64,000 nt of DNA. Source: Tanypteryx hageni (Eukaryota > Arthropoda > Insecta > Odonata > Petaluridae). The stretch covers positions 25,843,624-25,907,623 of the forward strand of contig CM054112.1 in assembly GCA_028673005.1 (NCBI GenBank), in the 5' to 3' direction. Below are positions 33,801-46,993 of this stretch, piece by piece (the stretch's first letter is position 1; each line of letters begins with the position of its first letter). The notes under the pieces were generated by a model, which was not told the DNA's origin, did no database searches, and saw only the letters and a list, made by a program, of their open reading frames with translations. The position numbers and the translations under genes are program-made.

Positions 33801-34552
33801 CCGATCTCGTGCCTTCGCTATTAGGATAAAAATAAACGTTTATTTAAGAAAAATTGATATTTTCCTCCGGAGGCGGTGAGTTGCCTTGCGGCCAATGGAC
33901 AAACGTTGTAAAAATTCTGTCCGCAACGGAACCAAACCGCTTTTATCCAAAATAAAAATACATCCAAAGCAATAACTGGAAGCTCTTGGTTCTGATTTTT
34001 CGGGGTAATTTATTATTCCTTGATTTTTAAGACGGAGAAGGGTTTCATATCGATTGTTTCGGGAAGGTGGGGGTAGGAAGAGCGGAGATGTTTTTTGGCG
34101 TGACGAACGATGGAATTTTTAAATCCGAGGCGAGGGGTTGGGGGGAGGGGGGGGCGTACGAGAGTGGTGTCAGAAGGGGGCGAAGCAAGACACCTCCCTT
34201 CTAAAAACCCCATTTCTCCAGCGCCTTCGGATGGATGCACCGCCAGACTGTGCGGGGGTACCTCGGGACCTAGTTTTGGCACTGGTGGGGGCAAAGCGGG
34301 AGGGTGAAGCAGTAGGACTAAAATTACCACGAGACTCTCTCTACGAGCGTGCCTCTTTCCCGCGAGGGGAGGGAGGGGTTAGAGTCAACTAGAGGAAGAG
34401 GAAGGGGGAAAAAAGGGGGTATGGAGATAAGACGGCCTCCCCGCCACCCCCTTTCCACTCCTCCCTACCTAATGTTGTGGTGCAGCGGGTGGCCTTTGTT
34501 GCGGCGTGCCCTCGATCGGCATAAGAGGGGGGGAGGGTCTTTTCCCCTCCGC
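30836..34552. other. Non-coding DNA upstream of the bestrophin exon
   Basis: No gene recognised over 3.7 kb. From about 34030 it becomes GC-rich with G-runs (34138-34155), and open frames on both strands there reflect composition. This part could be 5' flank or 5' UTR/intron of the bestrophin gene. Confidence 0.4.
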
Positions 34553-34697
34553 CCCTCTCCCCCTTTTTCCCCTTCTCCCTATTCTCCCCACCACCACCAC
34601 GCCTCCTCCTATCCGCACCGCCACCTCCCCTCTCCCTTTCTCTCTCTCTCCCATTCTCTCTCTCTCTCTCTCTCCCTTCCCTCGTCTCCCTTCCTAG
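34553..34697 (+). repeat. Pyrimidine tract ending in a splice acceptor
   Basis: About 140 bases are almost all C and T, including (CT)12 near 34648-34673, and end TCTCCCTTCCTAG at 34697. This is an ideal 3' splice site, 57 bases before the bestrophin ATG. It suggests that the first coding exon begins at 34698 and that a non-coding 5' exon lies upstream. Confidence 0.6.
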
Positions 34698-34754
34698 CTG
34701 TTCCGCCCGTCGTACGGGAAACGCGTGTCCTGTACTGCGGTATCCTCCCGAGTG

Positions 34755-34937
34755 ATGACCGTCAGCTACCAGTACGAAGTGGCATCTTCAACTAGTGGTG
34801 GTTTTACAAGACTCCTATTCAAATGGCGCGGGAGTCTGTACAAGCTGATATACAGGGAGCTGTTCCTATTCCTGGCAGCGTTCGGAATCCTTTCGGCCCT
34901 ATACAGGCACGCCTTCCGGGAGGACCAGAAGCGGCAA
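34755..34937 (+). CDS. Best: Bestrophin, first coding exon
   Basis: Bestrophins are calcium-activated chloride channels of the plasma membrane that work as pentamers. The 61 codons from this ATG match the family's N-terminus: MTVSYQYEVASSTSGGFTRL, then LLFKWRGSLYKLIYREL with the invariant WRGSxYK, then FLFLAAFGILSALYRHAF as the first transmembrane helix, and REDQKRQ. After this the frame runs into low-complexity codons with no match, so the exon should end at CAA|GTGGTC (34937/34938), phase 0; GTGGTC is a weak donor. An in-frame ATG at 34725 would add ten residues, but the family starts at MTxxY, and a strong acceptor sits at 34697. The rest of the channel (the WWNQY region and later) is not found in the remaining 29 kb, implying a very long first intron or a missing part. 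No disabling change is seen in the exon. Confidence 0.92.
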
Positions 34938-37900
34938 GTGGTCAAAGACGAAGCTCTTTCTCTCTCTCCCTCTCTTTTTTTTCTTCTCCGGAAGTCCTCC
35001 GTGTCCACCAACTACCCCTTATTCCCAAAGATGGGTGTTCACGTACCTCCGAGGACCAGTTACCTTGAGCGCATCTCCAAAATACGATGGAAATGGTGAA
35101 GTCTTCGCGTTTATTTGACGAACGACAGTTTCCGTGGTGATATTGTGCGTCGGCAGGTATTCTGTGGTCCCACATTTTACGCTTGAGTTTTCCGTCTCCG
35201 TCCATTCAAATTTCTCCAAACCAGTTATGGTTGCGTGTAAAATATAGTTTTTTCCAGTTATGCATGTGAAGTTTCGAGAATCTGGTAATGCCGTGCCAAG
35301 AAGAATATTTAATGTACGTCGCAATTCAAACGCAACACACGCATCAAACGAAACTGGTGCAAGCGAGTGACGAAAATGTATTCCTTGCTCGAAAGGCGAT
35401 AGGTGCATTTAAGGAGTGAACGCCGCAAAAGAAGCGTGTCAGAACGTGGTTGTTTATTATTCTTTTCCTTTGGAATAGTTAGGGTGAAGTAGGTACATAC
35501 GAATTTTGGATAGGTGAAACAGAGGCGTGCCGATCTTTCCTTTGCGGTAGGTCAGAATAGCTCCAATTCGACTTGACCGTGCATCGGTAATGACGTCGCC
35601 GAGTCCATAGCTGGTGATTTTACGAAAATACAATCCGAAGAGTAGTGGTTGTTCTCCTTTTTTTCTCTTCCTTTCTGGATTTGTTAACGTAGTCTTAATT
35701 GATGATAAACTCGACGGGTGAAGTAGTTACACTTCGTGTAACTACATAAATAATTCCACTTTATAAACTGGAATTATTTTACCAAGTGTTTTTCTCCTTT
35801 TCATTTATTAGTTGATCATCCCAAAAAAGTTTGGAACTCGGATGATTTTTTATGCTTAGTCGTTAATGCCCTTTCTGAGAAAGTTTGAGCGGTCATTCCT
35901 TTTATTTATAACATCGACCTTTCTAAATGTTTGATAATAATACTAAAAATTTCCTCGCAATATTTGTTTTTCTGTATCTTGATAGAAGTCTTTTAGTCCT
36001 TCGCGAGTGTTTTTCTGAAGCGTAATTATTATATGTATAGGCGGTAAAAGTATCAAAAAGTTTTCAGTTTTAGTCTCCGTGCCCTTCAACGCACTACCTA
36101 GTGACGCGATATATTTAACAAAATGTTCCCAACAGTTTCTTATCGATGATCAAATCCGCCATCTCTGTGTTTGATGAGAGATATCGTGGGCCATTTCATT
36201 CCGACCCCTGCCATCAAATAGCTTTCTTTGGTCCTGGTCACTATTACCTTGATATCAGCCAACCTAAATTAAATCCATCGATCTAAGATATGGCGTGCCT
36301 ACGCAGTCATCAACAAAGGTTTTGACATTTACGTTACGCGAAACTGAGTCCTCATAAAGCCGATGGTTTCCGAATAGCCTAAGTTATGACAATCCCACCA
36401 GAAGATGAATGCTATAACAATAAATTTCAGTTCCGTCGTTATAAATGCAACTGTTACAACAGACATAGTTAAAAATATTTCTGTAGTCATTTGAACGCAC
36501 AAAGGAAGTGGTATTATTAAAAGTTTTTCATTTGAGTATATTTCCATCAAGCGCACTTAAAAGGAAGTAGAAGCAGCAAAGAATCGACTTCATTTCGAGT
36601 TGAAGACATTTACAATGCCTATAAAGTCAGCGTAATTTATTCATAATGAAGCGCAGATTTTTTATTCTCCCGTTGAAATTCGAATCGATCCTTTTTCTGG
36701 GTCGCGTTATTAACGTCACATTGTTCCAATAATATGTCCAAATGGCCTTTCTGGTTTCGTGCACGCTTCCGAATTAAATGCCGGTCAAGAAAATTGATCG
36801 ACGAATTTTTCCACTTAAAGAATATATACCGGTCACGAATAAAATAACGCGATGCTATATCGATTGTCCAATAAAAAAGCCGGTCGATCACCGGCTATTT
36901 CGATTCTCGCGAATCATCGGTCGATGTTTCACGGAGCGCTTGCAATCGTTAAGAACTTCTGCAAAACGCAGTTTTATCGCTGGAAGTTTAGAATTGCAGG
37001 CGATCAACTGGATCAATCAAATGCCACAACAAACCTTCCTCTATAACCGTGACCTAGTTTCGGAGCCGCGTAAAACGGGGAGAGAATGACTGCGCCGAGG
37101 TTTTGGCGTATAATGGCTCGCGTCCCGCCGAGGCTCGGCCTAGAGGGCGCCATGTGGGTTTTGGCGCACCTCGAGAACATTTCAAGGAATGTTCGCGATG
37201 CATGTTTCGTCACGAACTATATGCACATTTGAATATTCTGGGCACTGCAGTGAAATTTTCTCTATTGTAAAAGCGTCGGTTGTATACGCACTGGTGTTAG
37301 TCTTAACTGGTCAAAATTGTCGTTTCAGACTAAATTCTCGAGGGGGAAAAGGTACTTATTATGAGGTTGTTTGAAGTTAGCGAAGGATTAATATTTGTTA
37401 TTGAGATAGGGATTCAAAATCTCGTCGAAAAATTATCCTTTTTGGATTGAGAGTTTGTGGAGCGTTCTCTAAAAGCGATCACGAGGCTTCTAGAACTTTC
37501 CAAGACGAATGCCTCACCGAAGAAAGTTTCAAGATATTTATAATGGCAAAATAAGTGAGTTTTTTGCTTATTGAAAGAAGGAGAATCTTCCAGAAAAAAT
37601 ACTCGTTATAATTTAAAGGATTATCTACTTCTCCACTAAGTCAAATATTGCTATTGCTTTAGTATTGAATATTTTGTGATGATATATTTTTTCGAGTTTC
37701 GTAGTTCTCAAAATTAGTCTCTGAAGAAAAACTATTTACTTCTATTACTTTTCAATAATTATCTTTTATAGCATGAATTTTTGGAAAATAAATACATATA
37801 AAGGAAATAGTAAAATGATTACTGATAGATATAACACAAAGGTATTTTAATTAAAACATGCTGAAAATAAATCGGTTGTATCCCAGCCAGTTTAATCTAA

Positions 37901-40900
37901 ATGTATTTTACTATACGGTTCATTTTAAACGTTTGAGGAAAATTTGCCGTTGATCCTTTCTTGTCTTTGGCTTAAAAATGATAAAATTTTAAACGAGTTT
38001 ATCAATATCGGTTCTTGTTAGCAGAGGACCTTACATAGACTACTGCGTAGAGAGGATGAATTATTTGATGGGTCGCGGGTGTCGCAAAATATTTGAGTTG
38101 AATTTCTTTCGTCTGTGCTTGCGAAACGTGCGGAAGATTAAGCGCCGTCCTTGGTTCCTGAGGCACGCCCACTACACCTCCTCCCGCCATTCCTTGTTTC
38201 TTCACATTTTCCCAAACCTGCAAAATTTCATTTGGGATTTCCGGAAGCGCGCTTGCTTCTCAAGCGTGAACAGAAATGCATGTTTTTTTGCTTCCGGACC
38301 GACTTTACTCTCCACCCGCCTCCTTCCAAAGCATAACTTCTATCGCGTTGTCTGCTTTATAAAATAGAAATATAAATCCCACATGTTCCCATGAGTGTCT
38401 CTAGAAACAAACAAAACCATGGAACCGAAGCATTCTGCAAAGATGGACAAACGAACCTATAAACTTGTAATGCAGTTTTATTATCCATATAATCAACCCG
38501 AATTGATCGTTTTATCTCGACTTTCAATGAAACTATGTAAACACTAATACTGACTTAAGGCATTGTATAGGTTTAATGAGAGGTGAAATTTCTCTTAAAT
38601 CTCTAACTTGGATTAGAGAGACAAAGGCTTTGATTTTGTCTATGTTAAGGGCTACAAAACTTTATAACACTTTTTATATTAATATTCATTAAATTAATAT
38701 TTCTGTATGTCCTCTAGCAAAATATCGAATTCCACATATCCTAGATATTTAAGTTGCGTAAAATTCTCCGTAAACTGCCTTAAAAAAGAAACATGAAGTT
38801 GGGTAATTATAATATAATGCATATTTTGAATCGCCTCGACTTGAGCATATAGCAGAATGGATTTTGTGCCTTGACTTCATTATAATTTGTTCAGTCTTTC
38901 TCTCCGAAAAATGTATTTTATAAAGCATCAGAATTCCTCCATCTTTTGGAATATTTATAAACACGTCTTTCAATCTTTTACTACAATTTACCACTTTCAA
39001 ATATCTTTTGAGTGCTAGTTTATTAAATTCCATTAAAACGATTTATTATAAAAATTATGACAGATATTGTGTGATAAATATAATGTATGGTTTATTTATT
39101 TACTCTGTCCAACAAAAGTCTTTTATTTAAATAAAAATTATTCTTTAAAAATAGTTTTTAAATTTATATCAATTTAAATTACTTTTGAAGTATATTAAAC
39201 GATTTCAGCTTTGTTCTTTAAATCTCTTTAGAGATAATATGTAATATCACATTAAATCTGGAAAGAACTAGCCATAATGACTGAAATAGGCCAGCGATAC
39301 ATTTTTATAGAAGGTGATAAAGAGGTATGAAGAAATAATTCTCAATACGTGTATTTTTTAGCAGGTATGCCAGCCCGTCCACATTTTGGTGGCGCAAGTG
39401 TCAGGAAATAATGCCTTTTCACTCTCTGCTTTCACTTGTTAATTCATAATAATTTCGGTAATATTGTGATTCATAGGAAGCTGGAAAAATCCGGTCATCT
39501 GTGACGCATCTCGCGAAACCTCTTGGAAACGAATTCTTTTACGGCCGCAGGAAAGAGATATAGCTAAATTGTTCCAAAGTCAATTTAGTAGAATCGTGTA
39601 CACTGGACAGATGTGGCATTTCAAAGGCAAACAAATTCCTCATCGTTCCTGGACGACCCTCAAGAATGTTGAGGAAGTGAGTCGCGTGTTTCGCTGTCCT
39701 CCCAAAACCTCCTCTTGTCTAAACTAATGCCAATGACACAAATATAGTTCTTTTGCTGAAAGCTGGTCGTAAAAGTTGGTATACGCCTAGTTATTATTCA
39801 ACGCCTAAGTTAGCAAAGTTATCAATTTAATCGTTTAAATATTTTAAGCATTTCAGATTAGCGTGAACTTGGAAAATGCTCGAATGTGAAACTGAAAAGA
39901 AACTGTGATCCATTTAAAATCTGTCCATCTTAGAATTTTTAGTACGAAGAGAAATTCGCCACAGGTAAAGCATTAGTTTTCCCTCTCTACGGCATCGGAT
40001 TTGAATCTTTACCTGTATGCATATTCTCCTAAATGCTCAACGCAATTCGTCTAAGTTCAAGTAATTTTTAAAAAATTATGAATGGTTGATTTTTTATATT
40101 ATATCGAAGTGTTTGATGAGTTGCGTATGACATGCATATTTAGGTACCGTAAAAAATCTTGCAAATATATAAATCATATGGTCCTATACTAGTTTCAAAC
40201 AGCTGTTTTATCGTTACCACCATAATGTAGAGTCTGTAAATGAAAGACTGCTATAATGAAATTAAATTAACCCAACACGATTCTTATTTGTTCCAATGTG
40301 CCACGGACATGTTAGATTCATAAATTTACTCCAATACTAAGGTCGACGTATCCTTGAGTCTACGTTGTCGCCACATTCCAGGTTGAGTACTTATTCTGCG
40401 ATTAAATTTTTCGACAGCTATAAGTAGATATTTTTCCATTTGTGCTTCTTTTTCAGTTACGTGAATCCTATAATTGCGTGAAGTTCCATTTACAGAGGTT
40501 ATTTACTTACGTAGTCGACTCCCTGTAGCCCGATTTTTTTGACAATTTGAAGGGCCTTTTTTATGTTCATACATATACTACTTCAAAATGAAGCTTGACG
40601 GATACAGCGTTTCTGTCTTTCCTCGAGATTCGAGTTGGCGTATTTAGACTGTTTACAAAAAGGGCTTACAATTAGAGCAGAAAATCGCAGAAAAAAACTT
40701 TTGAAAACAGTAATCAAAAAGAAAAGTACGTCGCGTAAAGTTATTTACAACCTTTTGTTTCGGAGGCACGAAGAGTCATCTCCCATCTCGTTGGCCGTTT
40801 TTCGTTGGTAAATGCGTACCACCGAATTAAAAACAATATCGCTGGCTGCCTTTTTTCCGGGGTGCGATCCTTGCCCGCCGTTTGGCTGCGTGGGCATGGG

Positions 40901-43147
40901 AGGTGGAGGAGAATGAGTGAGTGCGGAGGGAGAGACAGGAGGGGAAGAATGCGAGGGAAGGGACTACTCTGCGGCCCGGCTGGATGATTTGGCGCCCCTA
41001 GAGGTAGAAAATAAAAGCGTACTTTTAAAACCCCCGTTTAGGCGTGTAAGAAGGAATCCCCCACCCCTCTCTCTCTCTCTCTCTCCATCTCCTCCCCTCA
41101 CAACAATCCCACCTATCGAATGGCAACGCGGCCCAGTCTAGAAATGCCTCCCTTAAGATAATTCGAAAATCCCGTTGGCACACGTTCTGAGAGGGGAACA
41201 GGAGCGAAAAAGGGGCCATAGCGTCTGCTATATTGTATTCGGATCGAACGCGGTACCCGAGAGAATTTGCCGTGAAGGGAGATGGCGTAACTTCGGTCTC
41301 ATTTTTTTAGTCCCAATTATTACAAAGCTTGAATTTCGCTTTTACTTTCTTCAGCCTCAGCTGGAAATGGTTCCTCTGATGCTATTTGTTTAGATTACAC
41401 GCAATCTTTTGGTGTTGTTTCCCCACTGGAAAAACTGTATTACATCACATTTTTATTCTGAAACATACGTCACCATAATGAATAGATTACTATATCAATA
41501 TAATCGATTCGATATAAAATATACGCTGTGAGGTTGGTAACTCAGCTTTGTAATTGGTAATTCGGTTTCATAATTGCGAATGTAACCAACGGTTAAATTA
41601 TATTTATTTTTATTATTTACTTTATTATTTCGGAGACATTCAGCGGATGCTTTGATAAATTGAACTTATATTATGATTCTTATTCTGCCAAAATTCTTAA
41701 ACGTTCTCATTTCCCGAAAATGTATTATTGTTTTATTTATTTCTACTATTTTATCTACCATGCCAATTTTAAAGGAGAGTCAGCGAACTAACTCAAGGTA
41801 AAAGTAAACTAAAAATACTTCTGACGGATCCAGTCATTGAATTACTTCCTCGAATTTTGATCAGTTTTTCGCTCATTTTTTATTGTTCTTTCTCAATGTG
41901 TCTGTGTTTATAATTCCACGGTAGATGTGCATGAGAAGGTTTTATTTTTTTGATATGGTAGCAAGTGTTTTCGGTTCCTTTGAAAAACAATTTTTCTCGC
42001 AGCAAAGCTCTTTATTGACGTTTGAGTGCGGTTACGCCTCGTTCAGCGGAGCCCCGATCTGCAGCAATTCGTTACAACGTAATGCCTAGTTGGATTTATC
42101 CATTCTTTAAAGACGATATAATCACATACTTTTTAAACAGTATTGAATTGAATTAAAACAGTGCATCTCAAATGCTACCAAAGAACTCATTTACGTTCTG
42201 AACGATCAATCAGCCCGTACCAATCTACCAATCAGTGCTCCGGTGCAGACTAATGCATCTATGCGACTCTGGGAGTAACCGCGATAAATTTTTATTCTCC
42301 GACCCGAATTCAAGCCGAAGAATGATTTTGAAATTTTCATTTTCAGAGAAAAACGTCGGCTTGTATTTGGATATTTACGATAGTTTAATGCCGGCTATCC
42401 CACTGCCTGAGGAATATGAACGTGTGAGGAACTACGGCACTCGATGGGAAGCAAGGTCCTATGGAATTGGCTGCTGATCATTACTTATTAGATCGTTATT
42501 TGATATACTTTATCGTGTTACTTTCTATTCACATTCACTGCATTATTATTAATAACGCTGCATTTTTTATTACTTGCGTGAATAATTACGCAAACGTTAA
42601 ATTTTTATACCCCAGATTAGCGTATCCAGGAACGCATATTTATATTTACAATGAATTTATTACCCCGTTTAGCGGATATTCGTTTAGCGCAATCATTTCC
42701 AGAAACGCATCCATTTTTCTTTCCTGCTTTGGATTCATGTGAATGGTATATTTTAAAATTGTATTCTTAAGAATATCACATACTAACAATATATTATTCA
42801 TTATTATATAGAATTAATGGAAAATCCGAATCTATTGTAAGAGATGAAACATTGATGAGTTAATTATTTTTTATTTTGTGCTCGATACTCGCCAAAACAT
42901 ACCGCGCATCTTTGGTCAGCGGCGGAATGTTAAAGTAACAAAAAAATGAACGGAATATATTTGAAATAAGGACGTAGTCTAAAATTATCTCTGAATTTTA
43001 TTAAAAATCTAATTTAAATTATCAAATATATTACATCAGTAACTTAATAACAGACAGAATTAACCTAATTTTTGTAATAATGATGCGATCTCCCAGACCA
43101 GTATTGATTTTATTATTATTTATTCAGTAGTTATAACTACAATTGGA
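34938..43147 (+). other. Probable bestrophin intron 1, no further exon seen
   Basis: About 8 kb without a recognisable gene, bestrophin exon or transposon end. A 129-codon minus-strand frame at 35019-35408 has no known domain and is not supported. A CpG- and G-rich patch at 40840-41000 and (CT)n near 41069-41087 are compositional. Many other frames are short and unconvincing. Confidence 0.4.
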
Positions 43148-43473
43148 ATTTGAAGTTGCCGGTGGTGTAGTGGTTAGGACGTTGGCTGCTATTCGCCTGC
43201 TGCTCGACCTGCTGCTCGACCTGCTGCTGGAAAGAGCAGAGGGCACGAATCCAAGGTCGCTCGGCCCTCTGTTTGTGTGGTTTGAGGAGACCGCGCAAAG
43301 TCAGCGTTCCGTCCTTCGGAAGAGACTTTAAGCCGTTGGTCCCCTTGGTGCTCTTCGTTAAGAGTAGACTAATGCCTGCACCGGGTTTCCGTCCTCCCTT
43401 GTGAGTTTTCGGTGTGGAAGGAGCTATGGCTATAATAATCCAAGAGGTTGATTAGCCAAAATTACACACACAC
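43148..43473 (+). mobile_element. Full-length tRNA-derived SINE with TSD
   Basis: A 326-bp element flanked by ACAATTGGA (43139-43147 and 43474-43482). The head GCCGGTGGTGTAGTGGTTAG is a Pol III A-box region, and GGCACGAATCC at about 43237 is a decayed B box. Between them CTGCTGCTCGAC is repeated (two full copies and a partial third), expanding the former anticodon region. The body ends GTTGATTAGCCAAAATTACA followed by (CA)n. The same 3' tail appears alone at 27773-27812. Confidence 0.8.
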
Positions 43474-45177
43474 ACAATTGGATTTTCTGAGTTTTATAAT
43501 CTGTCATCAGGGTTAAGAAGTCAATTAAAAGAAAAAACTTACTATTCACTTTATTTATTTGTAAAATGTTAAGCAGCTGGGTAATTTGGGGCACTCACGT
43601 GCTTGATCTCAGTAGCTAAAGGTCATCTACAGCTTTAATAATTCCATCGATATGGCTCCAAATTATGTTTTCTTTATCGCATTCACTCTTATAGGTTTAA
43701 CTGATGTTTAAGTAGAAAATATGAGCAAGTGGATTAAATAGACAAAGACCATCAAGAGATAAATAATAATTATCAATTATACTTGCTTTTTAGAAGCGTA
43801 AAATTTTGATTTGTTCATTTTTATTTACGAATCCCTCATCGGAAGAAGCAACTCGAGCGATTGCGTCGCACGTCCTTAAAGCCATAAATCTATGAACTAT
43901 CCCAGTGAGTGAGGAGAAAATATTGGGGTGTAAACGCCCGCCTTTTCAAAACAGCTCGGAATTGAGTAACGCGCCTAGATCCGCCTAATAAGCAAACTTG
44001 GCCGATGGAAGTGCGATTCATAAGCGAAATGGGCAAGAGGAAATGAACACGCGGCAGATGAAAGCTTTTGAGAACAGATATCGACGTGAACGTACGCCAA
44101 CAAGATCATTTCATCCCCTTCAGTGCCCAGGAAAGATTATTTATTGGCAAGTGACGCTATTTTTTCGCGAAACGAAAAGAAACTATCGAGAAATGAGGAT
44201 GTTACATTAAATTTATGGGAAAATAAATTTTTCCTTGAAACCGCCTCAGTAGTTCTGATTTTGTTTTCAGTTTAAATGACTCGTTAAACATTTCCGTTCA
44301 ATTTTTTTGCATTTTCAGATTTTATGTTCTCTTTTTTCTTTAAGAGGTTGTTTTATGTCATTTACAAAGAAATGGGAAGTTTTCGGACCTCATGTACAAA
44401 AACATAGTCTGAGGATGTGTACAACCTGTAGGGAAAATTGGAAAAATTGCTTAAGTTAAACAATTAAAATAAATCTTTTAATAGATAATAATATACCATC
44501 AAACTCAAAGTATTTAATGATGGCACAAAACGTAGTCATACAAACTTATTTTTAATTAAAAGAAAATAAAACAAGAAATCAATTTGGAGATATTTTTCGA
44601 AAAGAATTGCTATCCATTGAAGTTACACCCAAGGTATATCCAAAGGTAGTCTGGAAGATCGGAACCGAACAAAACACCATGCGTCGTCACTGTCGGTGTC
44701 TAAATCACTCATCGGCGATTTCAACTTGCCATAATTCAAATTCGATGTCGTTGCTAAAATCATTTTCTGTCCTTGGCTTTGCCTTAGAGCAAAATTGCGC
44801 CGACCTTCGAATCTTCTCTATGGAATGGTATGGAAAGCTTGCTCTATCCCTGTAGCTTACTAAAAGGCATTGAGATCGGGAGTAACACGTGCGCGCGTAG
44901 CGCAATATAATGGGATTGGTGTTCGAATTTCGATGCAAAGAAACGATGTGTGGCACGTAGGCGGTGATGTGGGGATCCCGAAGTGAAAGACAAGCAATGC
45001 AGGGAACACGGAGGTCAGTGAGAAGAAGCGAAGGTCAGGGAATGGGTCTGAAGCAACAGGTTGATGAAATGGAGAAATCTGCGAGGCTAACTCTGGTATT
45101 TTTTCAAATCAACGAGGTTCATGCGTGCTACGCTTGCAACATCCCGTGCGTGACTATTCAAGTAAGTGCGATTCCCT
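43474..45177. other. Non-coding stretch
   Basis: No gene recognised. GGTGTTCGAATTTC near 44921 resembles a B box and might be a SINE relic, but no A box or tail was found. Confidence 0.35.
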
Positions 45178-45385
45178 TCTATCTATCTATCTCTCGCTCT
45201 CCCTTTTTCTCTGTCTCCCTCCCTCTCTTTCCCTCCCTCTTTCCTTTCTCAATCCCTCTCTCCTTTCTCAATCCCTCTCTCCCTCCCTCTCTCCCTCCCT
45301 CTCTCCCTCTTGCTCTCTTTCTTCCTCTCTCTCTCCCCCTGCTCTCTCCTTCTTTCTTCCTCTCTCTCCTTCTCTCTCACGTATT
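45178..45385 (+). repeat. (CT/CCCT)n low-complexity tract
   Basis: About 200 bases composed of CTCTC, CCCTC and TTCTT words, starting with (CTAT)4. Three long frames across it encode only Ser, Leu and Pro runs and are not genes. Confidence 0.9.
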
Positions 45386-45427
45386 AAAACATTCAAAGCA
45401 CGATTTTCTACGCATTTAGTACCTATA

Positions 45428-46105
45428 GAGGCCCACTCACCTATGACCGGGACGGGCGCGGGATGGGAATGCGACGGGCACGGGAAAAAATGGTCGATTC
45501 ACACATGAACGGGACGGGTCCGGGACGCTGATAAAATATTTCTCTCAGTAGCTTGCAGACTGGGGTTGGAACATCAAGTGTGCTCAAGAGAGTTGGTACA
45601 ATGTTCAGTAACGTTGATATGGAAGACTTGGCAGTAATTGCTATAGCATTAGATGAGGAAGACGCATATTTAAAAAGGAAAAGGAAGTGGTGCATCAAGT
45701 CTGGAAAAAGGAAGATTGAAGGAGAATACGGAACGTTTTTTCGCTATTGGACGACGAGACAAAATTTTATGATACTTCCGAATGTCACAGTACACATTTA
45801 ACGCCTTTTATAAAAAAATAGAGGCTTTACTGATGGAGCAGGATACTTTCTGGAGGAACACCAAGAAAAAGATTGGCTGATATTAGATAACAAAATATTT
45901 ATAAAAATGGCTTAGCTGTTTCTCGTGCGCTATTCTACCTAGACGGCTGCTTCGACGGCACGGGGAAAATGAAACAAGTTCAATCCAGCCCGTGCCCGTT
46001 GCCCCGCCCCGCGCCCGTCGCCCCTCCCCGTGCCCGTCCCGTGTCCGGAGCTGTGATGTCTGAACACGTACATCCATACGGGTTCGTCCCGTGCCCGCCC
46101 AGGTC

Positions 46106-46110
<5 letters not shown>
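45428..46110. mobile_element. PIF/Harbinger-like deletion derivative with GC-rich ends
   Basis: Both ends are built from GGGACGGG, GGGCACGGG and similar words in inverted orientation: ATGACCGGGACGGGCGCGGG on the left, and CGGGCACGGGACGAACCCG read on the minus strand on the right. A remnant of a Harbinger transposase N-terminus lies inside. The exact ends and target duplication could not be fixed; the right end abuts a (TA)n microsatellite. Confidence 0.6.
45601..45840 (+). pseudogene. Harbinger transposase N-terminal remnant
   Basis: From an ATG: MEDLAVIAIALDEEDAYLKR and KRKWCIKSGKRKIEGEYGTF resemble the start of many insect PIF/Harbinger transposases (acidic helix, basic run, then W-x-H/K...). 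After a frameshift near 45745 the frame continues LDDETKFYDTSECHSTHL. The catalytic domain is absent. Together with the inverted GC-rich ends it supports a Harbinger-type origin. Confidence 0.55.

Positions 46111-46170
<60 letters not shown>
46111..46170. repeat. (TA)30 microsatellite
   Basis: Sixty uninterrupted bases of TA immediately after the Harbinger-like element. Long perfect TA runs are unstable and can extrude cruciforms. Confidence 0.97.
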
Positions 46171-46172
<2 letters not shown>

Positions 46173-46919
46173 ATATATTTATCCTCCGTAAGAAGCAGCT
46201 ATTTATAATAGATTCACCTTGTTTGTTAGTGTTTTAGGAAACGAAGTATATATTTGCAAGGCAATTGATGACAGTGAATATGGCGTGCTATTTGAAGATT
46301 GTGAAAGTAATATCTTAACACAAGTGCTTAGGAAATAACACCAAAACCCCGCAAAATCTACCCCATCAAACTCAAAAATTGCATGACCACCCTCGGTGCA
46401 ATTGACATGATCTTCAGATGATGATATGAATCACGTTGAAACCACCAGTGCAAGATTTGACTTCAACAAAATTTATCCGACAGTCTTAGTGTTACTTCTT
46501 CAACATTGTAATTCTACAAAGTGATAATCTCGGCTGCAAATTGCATACATATTATTGAGTGTGACAGCAGTAATGAGACTTTTTGGGTTTTTTATGATGA
46601 GTAAGAATACTTAGAAGTTTCGTGCTGCATTGCTGTTTTATAATGCTTCATTTTTGCTTTTATATATAAGTAAACCTAAAAAAAACAGTCAAATTCTGTT
46701 TCCTAAATTTTTAAACTCATAACCTTGGCGCCTGTTATAGTCCGAAGTGTCTAATAGTCCGACACATATGATAATTGACTTAGTAAATCGTCTTTATAAG
46801 TTACAAGAGTGATTTTTGAAAAGGTGGTTAATATATAATATTCCATTAAATGTCACAATAGGTATTTTGTAATATAAGAAAATCTTGGTCATAAAATGCA
46901 TATAGGAAGGGGGGGGGGA
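46171..46919. other. AT-rich stretch ending in a G-run
   Basis: No gene. A run of about ten G lies at 46908-46918. Confidence 0.4.
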
Positions 46920-46985
46920 GGAGAGTACATGACAATGTTGAAAATTAACAAGGGGTACATTACGGAAAAACCTTGAGAACCACTG
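46920..46985. mobile_element. Solitary hAT terminus
   Basis: The plus strand ends CCTTGAGAACCACTG at 46985; on the minus strand it reads CAGTGGTTCTCAAGG, a typical hAT terminus. It is followed by TCTTAGAC, which would be the target duplication, but the matching left end was not found. Confidence 0.5.
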
Positions 46986-46993
46986 TCTTAGAC

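Noticed and set aside
34110..34795. Several overlapping open frames on both strands with Pro/Arg/Ser-rich products
   Set aside because: They lie in a GC- and pyrimidine-rich tract where stop codons are rare by composition; no domain is seen, and they conflict with the bestrophin exon and its acceptor.
35019..35408. 129-codon minus-strand frame with possible glycosylation sites
   Set aside because: No recognised family, no signal peptide or splice context, and it lies in the probable bestrophin intron.
43200..43240. CRISPR-like short repeats (CTGCTGCTCGAC)
   Set aside because: A simple tandem expansion inside a SINE in a eukaryotic genome, without spacers.
44880..44940. tRNA gene or SINE (GTTCGAATTTC word)
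   Set aside because: Only a B-box-like word; no A box, stems or tail.
45125..45508. Three long frames of Ser/Leu/Pro
   Set aside because: Products of the CT-rich low-complexity tract only.
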